Shown: in pieces, positions 1 through 8,565 of the stretch | Position numbering within the stretch: the stretch's first letter is position 1 | Layout of the letters: every line of letters begins with the position of its first letter | Assembly: GCF_030646015.1 (NCBI RefSeq) | Contig: NZ_JAUSLT010000007.1 | Location: forward strand, 1-36,166 | DNA length: 36,166 bases | DNA from: Bradyrhizobium sp. | GTDB lineage: Bacteria; Pseudomonadota; Alphaproteobacteria; Rhizobiales; Xanthobacteraceae | Direction of reading: 5' to 3' | Made by a program: the position numbers and the translations under genes | The notes under the pieces: generated by a model | The model's input: the letters and a program-made list of their open reading frames with translations, nothing else | Told to the model about the DNA's origin: nothing | Databases searched by the model: none

Positions 1-525
1 GCCGGCCTCGATATCGGCTGGCGCTCGCGCAAGGACCGCGGCATCAAGTCGGAAATCGCCGACGCCTTGTGCGAAGCCGGCCGCTTCGGCCAGAAGACCG
101 GCAAGGGCTATTACAAGTATGAAGCAGGCTCCCGCGCCGCACTGCCCGATCCCGAAGTGGAAAAGCTGATCGACGAGACCTTGCAGCGGCTCGGCCGCAA
201 GAAGCGCGTGGTCTCTGACGACGAGATCCTCGAGCGCATGATGTATCCGATGATCAACGAAGGCGCGCGGATCCTGGAAGAGAAAGTCGCGGCGCGTCCG
301 AGCGATATCGACGTGATCTGGCTCTATGGCTATGGCTGGCCGATCTATCGCGGCGGCCCGATGTTCTATGCCGACCAGGTCGGCCTCAAGCACATCGCTG
401 ACCGGCTGTCCTACTACGCCAAGGAGACCAACGATCCCTCGCTGGAGCCGTCGGCGCTGCTCAAGCGTCTCGCCGCCGAAGGCAAGACGTTTGCGTCGTT
501 GGCGCAGTCGGCGAAGGCGGCCTGA
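1..525 (+). CDS. pimF: 3-hydroxyacyl-CoA dehydrogenase / enoyl-CoA hydratase, C-terminal part (PimF-like, truncated by window edge)
   Basis: The frame is open from base 1 to the TGA at 523-525, giving 174 C-terminal residues; the start lies outside the window. The text reads as the C-terminal domain of a 3-hydroxyacyl-CoA dehydrogenase: a GRFGQKTGKGYYKY segment (about residues 27-40 of the visible part), then MMYPMINEGARILEE and the GYGWPIYRGGPMFYAD block that ends FadB/FadJ-type multifunctional proteins. In Rhodopseudomonas palustris the fused hydratase/dehydrogenase of dicarboxylate beta-oxidation is PimF, and the following pimA, pimC and pimD genes make that identity likely. It would hydrate the enoyl-CoA and oxidise the 3-hydroxyacyl-CoA formed after PimCD acts. 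Whether the N-terminal hydratase domain is present cannot be seen, so a stand-alone dehydrogenase is possible. Confidence 0.85.
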   Translation, partial: AGLDIGWRSRKDRGIKSEIADALCEAGRFGQKTGKGYYKYEAGSRAALPDPEVEKLIDETLQRLGRKKRVVSDDEILERMMYPMINEGARILEEKVAARPSDIDVIWLYGYGWPIYRGGPMFYADQVGLKHIADRLSYYAKETNDPSLEPSALLKRLAAEGKTFASLAQSAKAA

Positions 526-558
526 TCGGATGAAGCGGTGTTCTGCCCCGCACAAGGT

Positions 559-703
559 GTCGTCCCTGCGAACGCAGGGACCCCAGCGTGAGCGCCAAGG
601 GCGCTCATCGCGGCGCCGTGACGTCGCGTTTGTGTGCGGTGGTAGAGACCTTCCTTCACCTTTGAACTCCGGGATTATGGGTCCCTGCGTTCGCAGGGAC
701 GAC
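559..703. repeat. Palindromic intergenic repeat, family A copy 1
   Basis: Two arms in inverted orientation, about 559-585 (tgtcgtccctgcgaacgcag) and 676-703, are near-perfect reverse complements, and each arm also folds on itself (gtccctgcg / cgcagggac). The element fills most of the gap between the pimF-like gene and pimA. Related arms recur at 2411, 3811, 5111, 9384 and 32918. Such elements are common in Bradyrhizobium and Rhodopseudomonas chromosomes. Confidence 0.85.
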
Positions 704-714
704 GCGGAGAGTTG

Positions 715-2400
715 ATGACCCATCCCGGCGAGCAGTACTATCCGGAAGGCGTTCACTGGGACGATCCGATCGCGCGCGGCACGCTGCCCGACCTGTTGTC
801 GACGGCGGCGGCCGAATACGGCGTGCGGCCGGCGATCGAATACCGGGATCGTGCGATCAGCTATGCCGAGCTGGAAGCGATGGTCGAGGTCGCAGCCGCT
901 TCGTTCCTGCGCGCCGGCTACGGCGCCAACCATTCGGTGGCGCTGTTCCTCGGCAACTCGCCGGATCATCCGGTCAATTTCTTCGGCGCGCTGAAGGCCG
1001 GTGCCCGCATCGTGCATCTGTCTCCGCTCGACGGCGCCATCGCGCTGTCGCACAAGCTGAGCGACTCAGGCGCGCGCGTGCTGGTCACCAGCGATCTCGC
1101 GACGCTGCTGCCGACGGCGCTGAAGTTTCTCGAAAAGGGCCTGGTCGACCGGCTGATCGTCTGCCAGGACGACGACTGGGGCGCGGTCGGCAATCCGCAC
1201 ACGCCGATCCCGGACAACCCCGCGATCATCACCTTCAGGACATTCACCGACGGCGCTGTCCGCCCGGCCGCCTGGCCGCAGCTTGCGGCCGACGATGTCG
1301 CGCTGCTGCAATATACCGGCGGCACCACCGGCCTGCCGAAGGGCGCGATGCTCAGCCACGGCAATCTGACGTCGGCGGTGTCGGTTTACGACGTCTGGGG
1401 CAGGCCGTCGCGCGCCGAGCGCAATAATCCGATCGAGCGCGTGATCTGCGTGCTGCCGCTGTTTCACATCTTCGCGCTGACCGTGGTGCTGCTGAGCAGC
1501 CTGCGGCGCGGCCACCTGATCTCGCTGCACCAGCGTTTTGACGTCGAGGCTGTGATGCGCGACATCGAGGTCAAGCGCGCCACCTATTTTCCCGGCGTTC
1601 CCACGATGTGGATCGCGATCGCGTCGCTTCCCGATCTCGACAAGCGCGACCTGTCGTCGCTGGTGAGCGTCGGATCGGGCGGTGCGCCGCTGCCGGTCGA
1701 GGTCGCCAGGATCCTCGAGCGCAGGGTCGGCATGAAGCTGAAGAGCGGCTGGGGCATGACCGAGACCTGCTCGCCCGGCACCGCCCATCCCAAGGAGGGA
1801 CCGGACAAGCCGGGCTCGATCGGGCTAATGCTGCCGGGCATCGAGATGGACGTGGTCGCGCTGGACGATCCCAGAAAAATTCTGCCGGTCGGTGTAACCG
1901 GCGAAATCCGTATCCGCGGACCCAACGTCACAAAAGGCTACTGGAACCGGCCGAAGGAGACCGCCGAGGCGTTCGTCGGCGACCGCTTCCTCACCGGCGA
2001 CATCGGTTACATGGACGCCGACGGCTATTTCTATCTGGTCGACCGCAAGAAGGACATGATCATCTCCGGCGGCTTCAACGTCTATCCGCAGATGATCGAG
2101 CAGGCGATGTATGAGCATCCCGCCGTGCACGAGGTGATCGTGATCGGAATTCCCGACGATTATCGCGGCGAGGCAGCCAAGGCGTTCGTCAAGTTGCGCG
2201 CCGGTGCTGCGGCCTTCTCGCTCGACGAGCTGAAGGCGTTTCTCGCCGGCAAGCTCGGCAAGCACGAAATTCCCGCAGCACTCGAATTCGTCGACGAGTT
2301 GCCGCGCACCTCGGTCGGCAAACTCTCGCGCCACGAATTGCGCAACCGTCAGCCGGCGCAACCGAAGCAACCGCAACTGGCAACGGGAGGCGGTTCATGA
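715..2400 (+). CDS. pimA: Dicarboxylate/pimeloyl-CoA ligase (acyl-CoA synthetase)
   Basis: A 561-residue adenylate-forming enzyme that would activate medium-chain dicarboxylic or fatty acids to CoA thioesters with ATP. The core motifs are intact: P-loop YTGGTTGLPKG at residues 200-210, GWGMTETCSPG (A5), YLVDRKKDMIISGGFNVYP (A8), and near the C terminus PRTSVGKLSRHEL with the catalytic lysine. Length fits the family. I chose the ATG at 715 over the TTG at 712 because GGAG at 706-709 is 5 bases upstream. The gene lies between a PimF-like dehydrogenase and a two-subunit acyl-CoA dehydrogenase, matching the R. palustris pim operon and supporting pimA over a generic long-chain ligase. Substrate range is inferred from context, not from the sequence. 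Confidence 0.9.
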   Translation: MTHPGEQYYPEGVHWDDPIARGTLPDLLSTAAAEYGVRPAIEYRDRAISYAELEAMVEVAAASFLRAGYGANHSVALFLGNSPDHPVNFFGALKAGARIVHLSPLDGAIALSHKLSDSGARVLVTSDLATLLPTALKFLEKGLVDRLIVCQDDDWGAVGNPHTPIPDNPAIITFRTFTDGAVRPAAWPQLAADDVALLQYTGGTTGLPKGAMLSHGNLTSAVSVYDVWGRPSRAERNNPIERVICVLPLFHIFALTVVLLSSLRRGHLISLHQRFDVEAVMRDIEVKRATYFPGVPTMWIAIASLPDLDKRDLSSLVSVGSGGAPLPVEVARILERRVGMKLKSGWGMTETCSPGTAHPKEGPDKPGSIGLMLPGIEMDVVALDDPRKILPVGVTGEIRIRGPNVTKGYWNRPKETAEAFVGDRFLTGDIGYMDADGYFYLVDRKKDMIISGGFNVYPQMIEQAMYEHPAVHEVIVIGIPDDYRGEAAKAFVKLRAGAAAFSLDELKAFLAGKLGKHEIPAALEFVDELPRTSVGKLSRHELRNRQPAQPKQPQLATGGGS

Positions 2401-2410
2401 CAACTCCTCC

Positions 2411-2549
2411 GTCGTCCCTGCCTAGTGCGCAATTGCGCACGGGGCGCAGGGACCCATACCGCGAGATCTCGCGCTTGGGCACGGTGGCGGACGCCTTTTG
2501 TTACCCGCTGATACCGGGGGTTATGGGTCCCCGCGTTCGCGGGGACGAC
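2411..2549. repeat. Palindromic intergenic repeat, family A copy 2 (with nested perfect palindrome)
   Basis: Left arm gtcgtccctg (2411-2420) and right part cagggaccca (2447-2456) are split by a segment containing a perfect 16-base palindrome, GTGCGCAATTGCGCAC (2425-2440). The second arm (2522-2549, tgggtccccgcgttcgcggg onward) is the inverted partner. It fills the pimA-pimC gap. Confidence 0.8.
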
Positions 2550-2596
2550 ATGTTGAGAGATAACGCGTAATTTTCATTCGCACACAGGAGGATCCG

Positions 2597-3787
2597 ATGG
2601 ATCTCAGCTTCAGCAAGGAAGAAGTGGCGTTTCGTGACGAGGTGCGGGAGTTCTTCAGGAACAACGTGCCGTCGGACACGCGCAAGAAACTGGTCGAGGG
2701 CCGTCACCTCTCCAAGGACGAGATGGTGGCCTGGTGGCGGATTTTGAACAAGAAGGGTTGGGGCGTCTCGCACTGGCCGAAGGAATATGGCGGCACCGGC
2801 TGGAGCTCGGTGCAACACTATATCTTCAACGAAGAGCTGCAGATGCATCCCGCGCCGGCCCCGCTCGCCTTCGGCGTCAGCATGGTCGGCCCCGTGATCT
2901 ACACCTTCGGCAACGAGAAGCAGAAGCAGCAATACCTGCCGCGCATCGCCAATGTCGACGACTGGTGGTGCCAGGGCTTTTCGGAACCGGGCTCCGGATC
3001 GGACCTCGCTTCGCTGAAGACAAAAGCCGAGCGCAAGGGCGACAAGTACATCATCAACGGCCAGAAGACCTGGACCACGCTGGCGCAGCACGCCGACATG
3101 ATCTTCTGCCTGTGCCGCACCGACCCCGGCGCCAAGAAGCAGATGGGCATCTCCTTCATCGTGTTCAGCATGAAGTCGAAGGGCGTCACGGTGCGCCCGA
3201 TTGAGACCATCGACGGCGGCCACGAGGTCAACGAGGTGTTCTTCGACGACGTCGAGGTGCCGGTCGAGAACCTGATCGGCGAGGAGAACAAGGGCTGGGA
3301 CTACGCCAAGTTCCTGCTCGGCAATGAGCGCACCGGCATTGCCCGGGTCGGCGTGTCCAAGGAGCGGCTGCGCCGCATCCGCGACCTCGCCTCCAAGGTC
3401 GAGGCCGGCGGCAAGCCGATCATCGAGGACCAGAAATTCCGCGAGAAGCTGGCCGAGGTCGAGATCGAGCTGAAGGCGCTGGAGCTGACCCAGCTGCGGG
3501 TCGTCGCCGACGAGAACAAGCACGGCAAGGGCAAGCCCAATCCGGCTTCTTCGGTCCTGAAGATCAAGGGCTCGGAAATCCAGCAGACCACCACCGAGCT
3601 TTTGATGGAAGTGATCGGCCCGTTCGCCGCGCCCTATGACGAGCACGGCGACGAGGGCAGCAACGAATCGATGGACTGGACCGCCCAGATCGCGCCGAGC
3701 TATTTCAACAACCGCAAGGTTTCGATCTACGGCGGCTCCAACGAGATCCAGCGTAACATCATCACCAAGGCCGTGCTGGGGTTGTGA
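2597..3787 (+). CDS. pimC: Pimeloyl-CoA dehydrogenase, large (catalytic) subunit
   Basis: A 396-residue acyl-CoA dehydrogenase with the usual three-part fold: helical N terminus, FAD/substrate-binding beta domain (WWCQGFSEPGSGSDLASLKT at about 123-142) and helical C terminus ending in SIYGGSNEIQRNII. The MCAD-type catalytic glutamate position (Y-E-G-T) is glycine here (YGGS, 378-381). E244 in LLGNERTGIARVG aligns by eye with the alternative base used by isovaleryl- and long-chain acyl-CoA dehydrogenases, so activity is expected. The start is secure: AGGAGG at 2586-2591 lies 5 bases before the ATG. It is followed by pimD, and the pair should form a heteromer that oxidises dicarboxyl-CoA to the enoyl-CoA and passes electrons to ETF. 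Confidence 0.92.
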   Translation: MDLSFSKEEVAFRDEVREFFRNNVPSDTRKKLVEGRHLSKDEMVAWWRILNKKGWGVSHWPKEYGGTGWSSVQHYIFNEELQMHPAPAPLAFGVSMVGPVIYTFGNEKQKQQYLPRIANVDDWWCQGFSEPGSGSDLASLKTKAERKGDKYIINGQKTWTTLAQHADMIFCLCRTDPGAKKQMGISFIVFSMKSKGVTVRPIETIDGGHEVNEVFFDDVEVPVENLIGEENKGWDYAKFLLGNERTGIARVGVSKERLRRIRDLASKVEAGGKPIIEDQKFREKLAEVEIELKALELTQLRVVADENKHGKGKPNPASSVLKIKGSEIQQTTTELLMEVIGPFAAPYDEHGDEGSNESMDWTAQIAPSYFNNRKVSIYGGSNEIQRNIITKAVLGL

Positions 3788-3810
3788 TCGACTGACTACA
3801 ACGACAACGG

Positions 3811-3910
3811 TGTCGTCCTCCGCGAAGGCGGGGGACCCAGTACGCCGCGGCGGTCAGGGTTACGGAGAGCGCCTGCGATTACTGGATCCCCGCATTCGCG
3901 GGGATGACGA
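3811..3910. repeat. Palindromic intergenic repeat, family A copy 3
   Basis: Inverted arms: tgtcgtcctccgcgaaggcg onward (3811-3840) and tactggatccccgcattcgc onward (3880-3910), complementary with several mismatches. It lies between pimC and pimD and could fold into a hairpin in the polycistronic transcript. Confidence 0.8.
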
Positions 3911-3965
3911 TGGGAGAATGGGCAACAGTCTTGCCCACATCGGTTTCTAGGGAAAGTGGAAGAAC

Positions 3966-5108
3966 ATGGATTTTGATTTGTCGGAGGAGCAGCGGCTTCT
4001 CAAGGATAGCGTCGACGGGTTGTTGAACGATTCCTACGATTTCGACTCGCGCAAGAAGTACCGCGCCGAGAAGGGCGGCTGGAGCAAGGCGGTCTGGGGC
4101 AAGCTCGCCGAGCAGGGCCTGCTCGGCCTGCCGTTCTCGGAAGACGACGGCGGCTTCGGCGCCGGCGCGGTCGAGACCATGATCGTGATGGAGGCGCTGG
4201 GCAAGGCGCTGCTGCTGGAGCCCTATCTGGCGACGGTCGTGATCGGCGGCGGCTTCCTGCGCCGCGGCGGCTCGGCCGAACAGAAGGCCGCGCACATCCC
4301 CGGCATCATCGACGGCAGCAAGACCTTTGCATTTGCGCAGCTCGAGAAGAACTCGCGCTATGATCTGCAGGATGTTGCCACCACCGCCAAGAAAAAGGGC
4401 GGCGGCTGGGTGATCGACGGCGAGAAATTCGTCGTGCTCAACGGCGAGAATGCCGACACCTTCATTGTCACCGCGCGCACCAAGGGCGGCCAGCGCGATG
4501 CCAATGGCATCGGCGTGTTCCTGGTGCCCGGCAACGCCAAGGGCATTTCGAAGAAGGGCTATCCGACGCAGGACGGCCTGCATGCCGCCGACGTCACGTT
4601 TACGGGCGTCGAGGTCGACGCCGATGCCGCGATCGGCGATCCCGAGAACGGCCTGGCGCTGATCGAGCGCGTTGTCGACGACGCCCGCATCGCGCTGTGC
4701 GCGGAGGCGGTCGGCGCGATGGATGAATCGCTCAAGACCACCGTCGAGTACCTGAAGACCCGCACCCAGTTCGGCGTGCCGATCGGCAGCTTCCAGACCC
4801 TGCAGCACCGCGCCGCCGACATGTTCGTCGCCGTCGAGCAGGCCCGCAGCATGTCGCTGTTCGCCACCATGGCCAGCGATTTCGACGACGCCAGGGAGCG
4901 CGCCACCGCGGTGGCGGCGGCGAAAGTGCAGATCGGCAAGTCGGCCAAGTTCGTCGGCCAGCAGGCGATCCAGCTGCATGGCGGCATCGGCATGACCCAG
5001 GAAGCCAGGATCGGCCACTATTTCAAGCGGCTGACCATGATCGAGAACACCTTTGGCGATACCGACTATCACCTGCGCCGCGTAGCCGGCGGCGGCGGGC
5101 TGGTCTGA
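3966..5108 (+). CDS. pimD: Pimeloyl-CoA dehydrogenase, small subunit
   Basis: A 380-residue acyl-CoA dehydrogenase paralogue directly following pimC. N-terminal MDFDLSEEQRLLKDSV and C-terminal KFVGQQAIQLHGGIGMTQE are typical of the superfamily. Neither usual catalytic glutamate is visible: the equivalent of PimC E244 is aspartate (VVDDARIAL, near D239), and the C-terminal loop reads IENTFGDTDYHLRR with no Y-E-G-T or GGxxEI motif. This fits a non-catalytic or structural partner of PimC, as expected for two-subunit dehydrogenases. A purine-rich ggaaagtggaaga precedes the ATG. Assignment as pimD rests on order and pairing; chain-length specificity is not visible. Confidence 0.9.
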   Translation: MDFDLSEEQRLLKDSVDGLLNDSYDFDSRKKYRAEKGGWSKAVWGKLAEQGLLGLPFSEDDGGFGAGAVETMIVMEALGKALLLEPYLATVVIGGGFLRRGGSAEQKAAHIPGIIDGSKTFAFAQLEKNSRYDLQDVATTAKKKGGGWVIDGEKFVVLNGENADTFIVTARTKGGQRDANGIGVFLVPGNAKGISKKGYPTQDGLHAADVTFTGVEVDADAAIGDPENGLALIERVVDDARIALCAEAVGAMDESLKTTVEYLKTRTQFGVPIGSFQTLQHRAADMFVAVEQARSMSLFATMASDFDDARERATAVAAAKVQIGKSAKFVGQQAIQLHGGIGMTQEARIGHYFKRLTMIENTFGDTDYHLRRVAGGGGLV

Positions 5109-5110
5109 TA

Positions 5111-5237
5111 TTGTCATTGCCGGGCTTGACCCGGCAATCCATCGCACTTGTCGTCATGGCCGGGCTTCGTCCCGGCCATCCACGTCTTGACGCGAAAAAG
5201 CAAGGCGTGGATGCCCGGGTCAAGCCCGGGCATGACG
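5111..5237. repeat. Compound palindromic repeat, family A copy 4
   Basis: A small hairpin (tgccgggcttgacccggcaa, about 5117-5136) is followed by a longer inverted pair: gtcatggccgggcttcgtcc (from 5153) through ccacgtcttg, mirrored by gcgtggatgcccgggtcaag to about 5236. It separates pimD from the SDR gene, and by chance it is open in the SDR reading frame. Confidence 0.8.
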
Positions 5238-5270
5238 GGCAGAGAGCAAAAACAAAAAGGAGTACGCGCA

Positions 5271-6044
5271 GTGAAGGGAACCCCGTTCGATCTCACCGGC
5301 AAGGTCGCCGTCATCACCGGCTCCAGCCGCGGCATCGGTCGTTCCTCGGCCGAACTGTTGGCAAAGCTCGGCGCGAAAGTCGTGATCTCCAGCCGCAAGG
5401 CCGACGCCTGCGCGGAAGTCGCTGATGGCATCAAAAAGGCCGGCGGCGACGCCCATGTCATTCCCTGCAACATCTCGCGCCGCGAGGAAGTCGAGGCGCT
5501 GATTTCGGGGACGACGAAGCATTACGGCAAGATCGACATCCTCGTCTGCAACGCGGCGGTGAATCCCTATTACGGCCCGCTGCTCGATATCAAGGACGAG
5601 GCCTTCGACAAGATCATGAACTCCAACGTCAAGAGCAACATCTGGCTCTGCGCGCTGGCGATCCCGCAAATGGCGGCGCGCGGCAACGGCTCGGTGGTGA
5701 TCGTCTCCTCGATCGGCGGCCTGCGCGGCTCGACCGTGATCGGCGCCTATGGAATTTCCAAGGCGGCGGATTTTGCGCTGTGCCGCAGCCTCGCCGGCGA
5801 ATGGGGCCCGCAAGGCGTGCGCGTCAATTGCGTCGCGCCCGGCCTGGTCAAGACCGATTTCGCCAAAGCGCTGTGGGAAGACGAAGAGCGCCTGAAGCGA
5901 CGCTGCGCCACCACGCCCCTGCGCCGCATCGGCGAGCCCGACGAAATCGCCGGCGCGGTGGCCTATCTCGGCTCGGATGCGTCGAGCTTCATGACCGGCC
6001 AGACCATCGTGGTCGATGGCGGGGTTACCACGGCGTCGGTGTGA
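5271..6044 (+). CDS. SDR-family NAD(P)-dependent oxidoreductase
   Basis: Read from GTG 5271 this is a 257-residue classical short-chain dehydrogenase, the normal family length. Visible motifs are the cofactor glycine motif TGSSRGIG (16-23), NAA (LVCNAAVNPYY), catalytic Tyr160 and Lys164 in YGISK, and the C-terminal SFMTGQTIVVDGG. The GTG start is preferred because AAGGAGT at 5257-5263 precedes it by 7 bases; the frame is open 41 codons further upstream, but only through a palindromic repeat. Its place right after pimD suggests work on a hydroxy- or ketoacyl intermediate of the same pathway, for example as an auxiliary 3-hydroxyacyl-CoA dehydrogenase. The substrate cannot be read from the sequence, and DHRS4-like carbonyl reductase activity is an alternative. 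Confidence 0.88.
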   Translation: MKGTPFDLTGKVAVITGSSRGIGRSSAELLAKLGAKVVISSRKADACAEVADGIKKAGGDAHVIPCNISRREEVEALISGTTKHYGKIDILVCNAAVNPYYGPLLDIKDEAFDKIMNSNVKSNIWLCALAIPQMAARGNGSVVIVSSIGGLRGSTVIGAYGISKAADFALCRSLAGEWGPQGVRVNCVAPGLVKTDFAKALWEDEERLKRRCATTPLRRIGEPDEIAGAVAYLGSDASSFMTGQTIVVDGGVTTASV

Positions 6045-6050
6045 TCTCTT

Positions 6051-6213
6051 ACCGTCCCCTGGAGGGGGAGGGTCGACGCGCGTGTAACGCGCGGCGGGGT
6101 GGGGTGAAAGTCTCTCACTTCGAACAGTAACAGAGTTGATAGACCTTTACCCCACCCCGTCTCGCATCGTGCTGCGCACGCCGCGAGCCGACCCTCCCCC
6201 TCCAGGGGAGGGT
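6051..6213. repeat. 163-base structured repeat, family B copy 1
   Basis: Both ends are self-complementary C/G hairpins (accgtcccctggagggggag at the left, ccctccccctccaggggagg at the right). Inside them lies a longer inverted pair, cggggtggggtgaaag with ctttaccccaccccg. A second copy of the same length is at 17391-17553. It follows the end of the pim/SDR cluster and may act as a transcript-end structure. Confidence 0.85.
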
Positions 6214-6307
6214 AAGCGACGCGTCCGTTCCCCATATTGACGAACCATCCCCAATCCGCTTGCCTTGCCCCCAACACCACCGGGAAGCAACGCCAGGAAT
6301 CCGCATC

Positions 6308-7813
6308 ATGTCCTTTGTACTGGCCATCGATCAGGGCACTACCTCCTCGCGCGCCATCGTGTTTCGCTCGGACATCTCGATCGCCGCGACCGCGCAACAG
6401 GAATTTCCGCAGCATTTTCCGGCCTCCGGCTGGGTCGAGCACGAGCCCGAGGACATCTGGACCTCGACGGTCGCCGTCTGCCGCGAGGCGCTGAAGAAAG
6501 CGGGCGCGACGGCCAAGGACATCGCCGCGATCGGCATCACCAACCAGCGTGAGACCACCGTGGTGTGGGACCGCGGCACCGGCAAGGCGATCCACCGCGC
6601 CATCGTCTGGCAGGACCGCCGCACCGCCGACATCTGCGCGAAACTCAAGGCCGACGGCCATGAGCCCGCGATCACGGCGAAAACCGGCCTGATCATCGAT
6701 CCCTATTTCTCGGGGACCAAGGTCGCATGGATCCTCGACCACGTCCCCGGCGCCCGCGAACGCGCCGAGCGCGGCGAGCTCAAATTCGGCACCGTCGATT
6801 GCTATTTGTTGTGGCGGCTGACCGGCGGCAAGGCGCATGCCACCGACGCCACCAACGCCTCGCGCACGCTGCTGTTCAACATCCACACCGGCGAGTGGGA
6901 CGACGAGCTGCTGAAAATCCTGCGGGTGCCGCGCTCGATGCTGCCCGAGGTGAAGGATTCCTCCGCCGATTTCGGCGACACCGTGCCGGAACTGTTCGGC
7001 GGCAGCATCATGATCTCGGGGATCGCCGGCGACCAGCAGGCCGCCACCATCGGCCAGGCCTGCTTCTCGCCGGGCATGATGAAGTCGACCTACGGCACCG
7101 GCTGTTTTGCCCTGCTCAACACCGGCGCGACGCCGGTGAAGTCCAACAACAAGCTGCTGACGACGATCGCCTATCAGCTCGGGGGCAAACGCACCTACGC
7201 GCTGGAAGGCTCGATCTTCGTCGCGGGCTCCGCGGTGCAATGGCTGCGCGACGGCTTGGGCATCATCAAGCAGGCCAGCGAGACCGGCCCGCTCGCCGAC
7301 AGGTCCGATTCGATGCAATCGGTCTATCTGGTGCCGGCCTTCGTCGGCCTCGGCGCGCCCTACTGGAATCCAAGGGTGCGTGGCGCGCTGTTCGGCCTCA
7401 CCCGCAACACCGGCCCCGCCGAGCTCGCCCATGCCGCGCTCGAAAGCGTCTGCTATCAGACCTTCGACCTGTGGGCCGCGATGCGCGCCGACTGGCCCGA
7501 TGCAAAAACCGCCAACATCGTGCTCCGCGTCGATGGCGGCATGACCGCCTCCGACTGGACCATGCAGCGCCTCGCCGATCTCCTGGATGCACCGGTCGAC
7601 CGCCCCATGATCCAGGAAACCACCGCGCTCGGCGCCGCCTATCTCGCCGGCCTCGCCGCCGGCGTTTACCCGGGGCCGGAAAAATTCGCCGACAACTGGC
7701 GGCTGGAACGCAGGTTCAAGCCGGCGATGAGTGCCGCGACGCGGGAGCGGAAGCTCAAGGGCTGGGCGCGGGCGGTGAGGGGGGTGCTGGCGAGCGATGA
7801 GGGGGAGGAGTGA
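6308..7813 (+). CDS. glpK: Glycerol kinase
   Basis: A 501-residue FGGY-family sugar kinase that phosphorylates glycerol to sn-glycerol 3-phosphate with ATP in the cytoplasm. Diagnostic text includes the N-terminal phosphate-binding loop [10 protein letters not shown] (7-16), [15 protein letters not shown], the FGGY-type [28 protein letters not shown], and [18 protein letters not shown] near the C terminus. Length equals the usual GlpK. The ATG at 6308 is chosen because the protein then starts at the family's beta strand ([10 protein letters not shown]), with AGGA at 6295-6298; the frame extends 16 codons upstream without family similarity. No glpF, glpD or glpR neighbour is present, so the gene appears to stand alone between a repeat and a transglutaminase-like gene. 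Confidence 0.95.
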   Translation: MSFVLAIDQGTTSSRAIVFRSDISIAATAQQEFPQHFPASGWVEHEPEDIWTSTVAVCREALKKAGATAKDIAAIGITNQRETTVVWDRGTGKAIHRAIVWQDRRTADICAKLKADGHEPAITAKTGLIIDPYFSGTKVAWILDHVPGARERAERGELKFGTVDCYLLWRLTGGKAHATDATNASRTLLFNIHTGEWDDELLKILRVPRSMLPEVKDSSADFGDTVPELFGGSIMISGIAGDQQAATIGQACFSPGMMKSTYGTGCFALLNTGATPVKSNNKLLTTIAYQLGGKRTYALEGSIFVAGSAVQWLRDGLGIIKQASETGPLADRSDSMQSVYLVPAFVGLGAPYWNPRVRGALFGLTRNTGPAELAHAALESVCYQTFDLWAAMRADWPDAKTANIVLRVDGGMTASDWTMQRLADLLDAPVDRPMIQETTALGAAYLAGLAAGVYPGPEKFADNWRLERRFKPAMSAATRERKLKGWARAVRGVLASDEGEE

Positions 7814-7859
7814 TCAGCAAGCGCTTTGCCAACTATCTGCCGCTTGCTAGACTTGCGGC

Positions 7860-8540
7860 ATGACCGACATTCTTCCCGACACGATCCGCCGCCTCTACAC
7901 CGATCCCGGCGAATATATCGACAGCGACCATCCGGCCGTCATGGATTTTGCCGCCGCCGCCGTCGCGGCGGATGCCTCCGACCGCGACAAGGCCAGTCTG
8001 CTCTACCAAGCGGTGCGCGACGGCATCCGCTATAACCCCTACGTCAACATGCGCGCGGCCGAGACCTTTCGCGCTTCCAGCGTGCTGGCGGCCGGGGTCG
8101 GCTATTGCGTCGGCAAGGCGGCGCTCTATGCCGCCGCCTGCCGCGTCTACGGCATTCCCGCCCGCGTCGGCTTCGCCGACGTGCGCAACCATCTCACCAC
8201 CGAAAAACTGCGCCGGAGCATGGGCACTGACATCTTCACCTGGCACGGCTACACCGAGGTCCATGTCGACGGCGCCTGGCGCAAGGCCACCCCGACCTTC
8301 AACGCCACGCTGTGCGCCAAGGTCGGCGTGCAGCCGCTGGATTTCGACGGCCACACCGACGCGCTGCTGCATCCGTTCGACGGCGCGGGCCGCACCTACA
8401 TGCAATATGTCACCGACCACGGCGCGTTCCACGACGTTCCCGCCAAGTTCCTGATGCGCGAGATGGCGCGCGACTACGCCAACATGCAGGGCGAAGACCT
8501 CTCCGGCCGAGACATGGAACGCGAAGCGGCGCAAGGCTGA
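7860..8540 (+). CDS. Transglutaminase-like domain protein
   Basis: A 226-residue cytoplasmic protein with no signal peptide. The transglutaminase/protease core is recognisable: Cys83 in GVGYCVGKAALYAAACR (helix start) and His135 in YTEVHVDGAWRKATPTF. The third classical residue, an Asp in the DPT-type strand, is replaced here: the segment reads KATPTFNATLC. I believe that pattern is common in this bacterial subfamily, so loss of function should not be assumed. Such proteins are usually predicted cysteine peptidases, but substrates are unknown. The ATG at 7860 lies 46 bases after glpK, without a strong ribosome site (only gcggc), so co-expression with glpK is possible. Genus and function are not resolved from sequence. 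Confidence 0.82.
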   Translation: MTDILPDTIRRLYTDPGEYIDSDHPAVMDFAAAAVAADASDRDKASLLYQAVRDGIRYNPYVNMRAAETFRASSVLAAGVGYCVGKAALYAAACRVYGIPARVGFADVRNHLTTEKLRRSMGTDIFTWHGYTEVHVDGAWRKATPTFNATLCAKVGVQPLDFDGHTDALLHPFDGAGRTYMQYVTDHGAFHDVPAKFLMREMARDYANMQGEDLSGRDMEREAAQG

Positions 8541-8565
8541 TGGGCTTGCTGGCGCGGTTCTTTCT

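Noticed and set aside
5148..5270. 41-codon upstream extension of the SDR gene
   Set aside because: The extension is a translation of the palindromic repeat; the GTG at 5271 has a good ribosome site and gives the normal family length.
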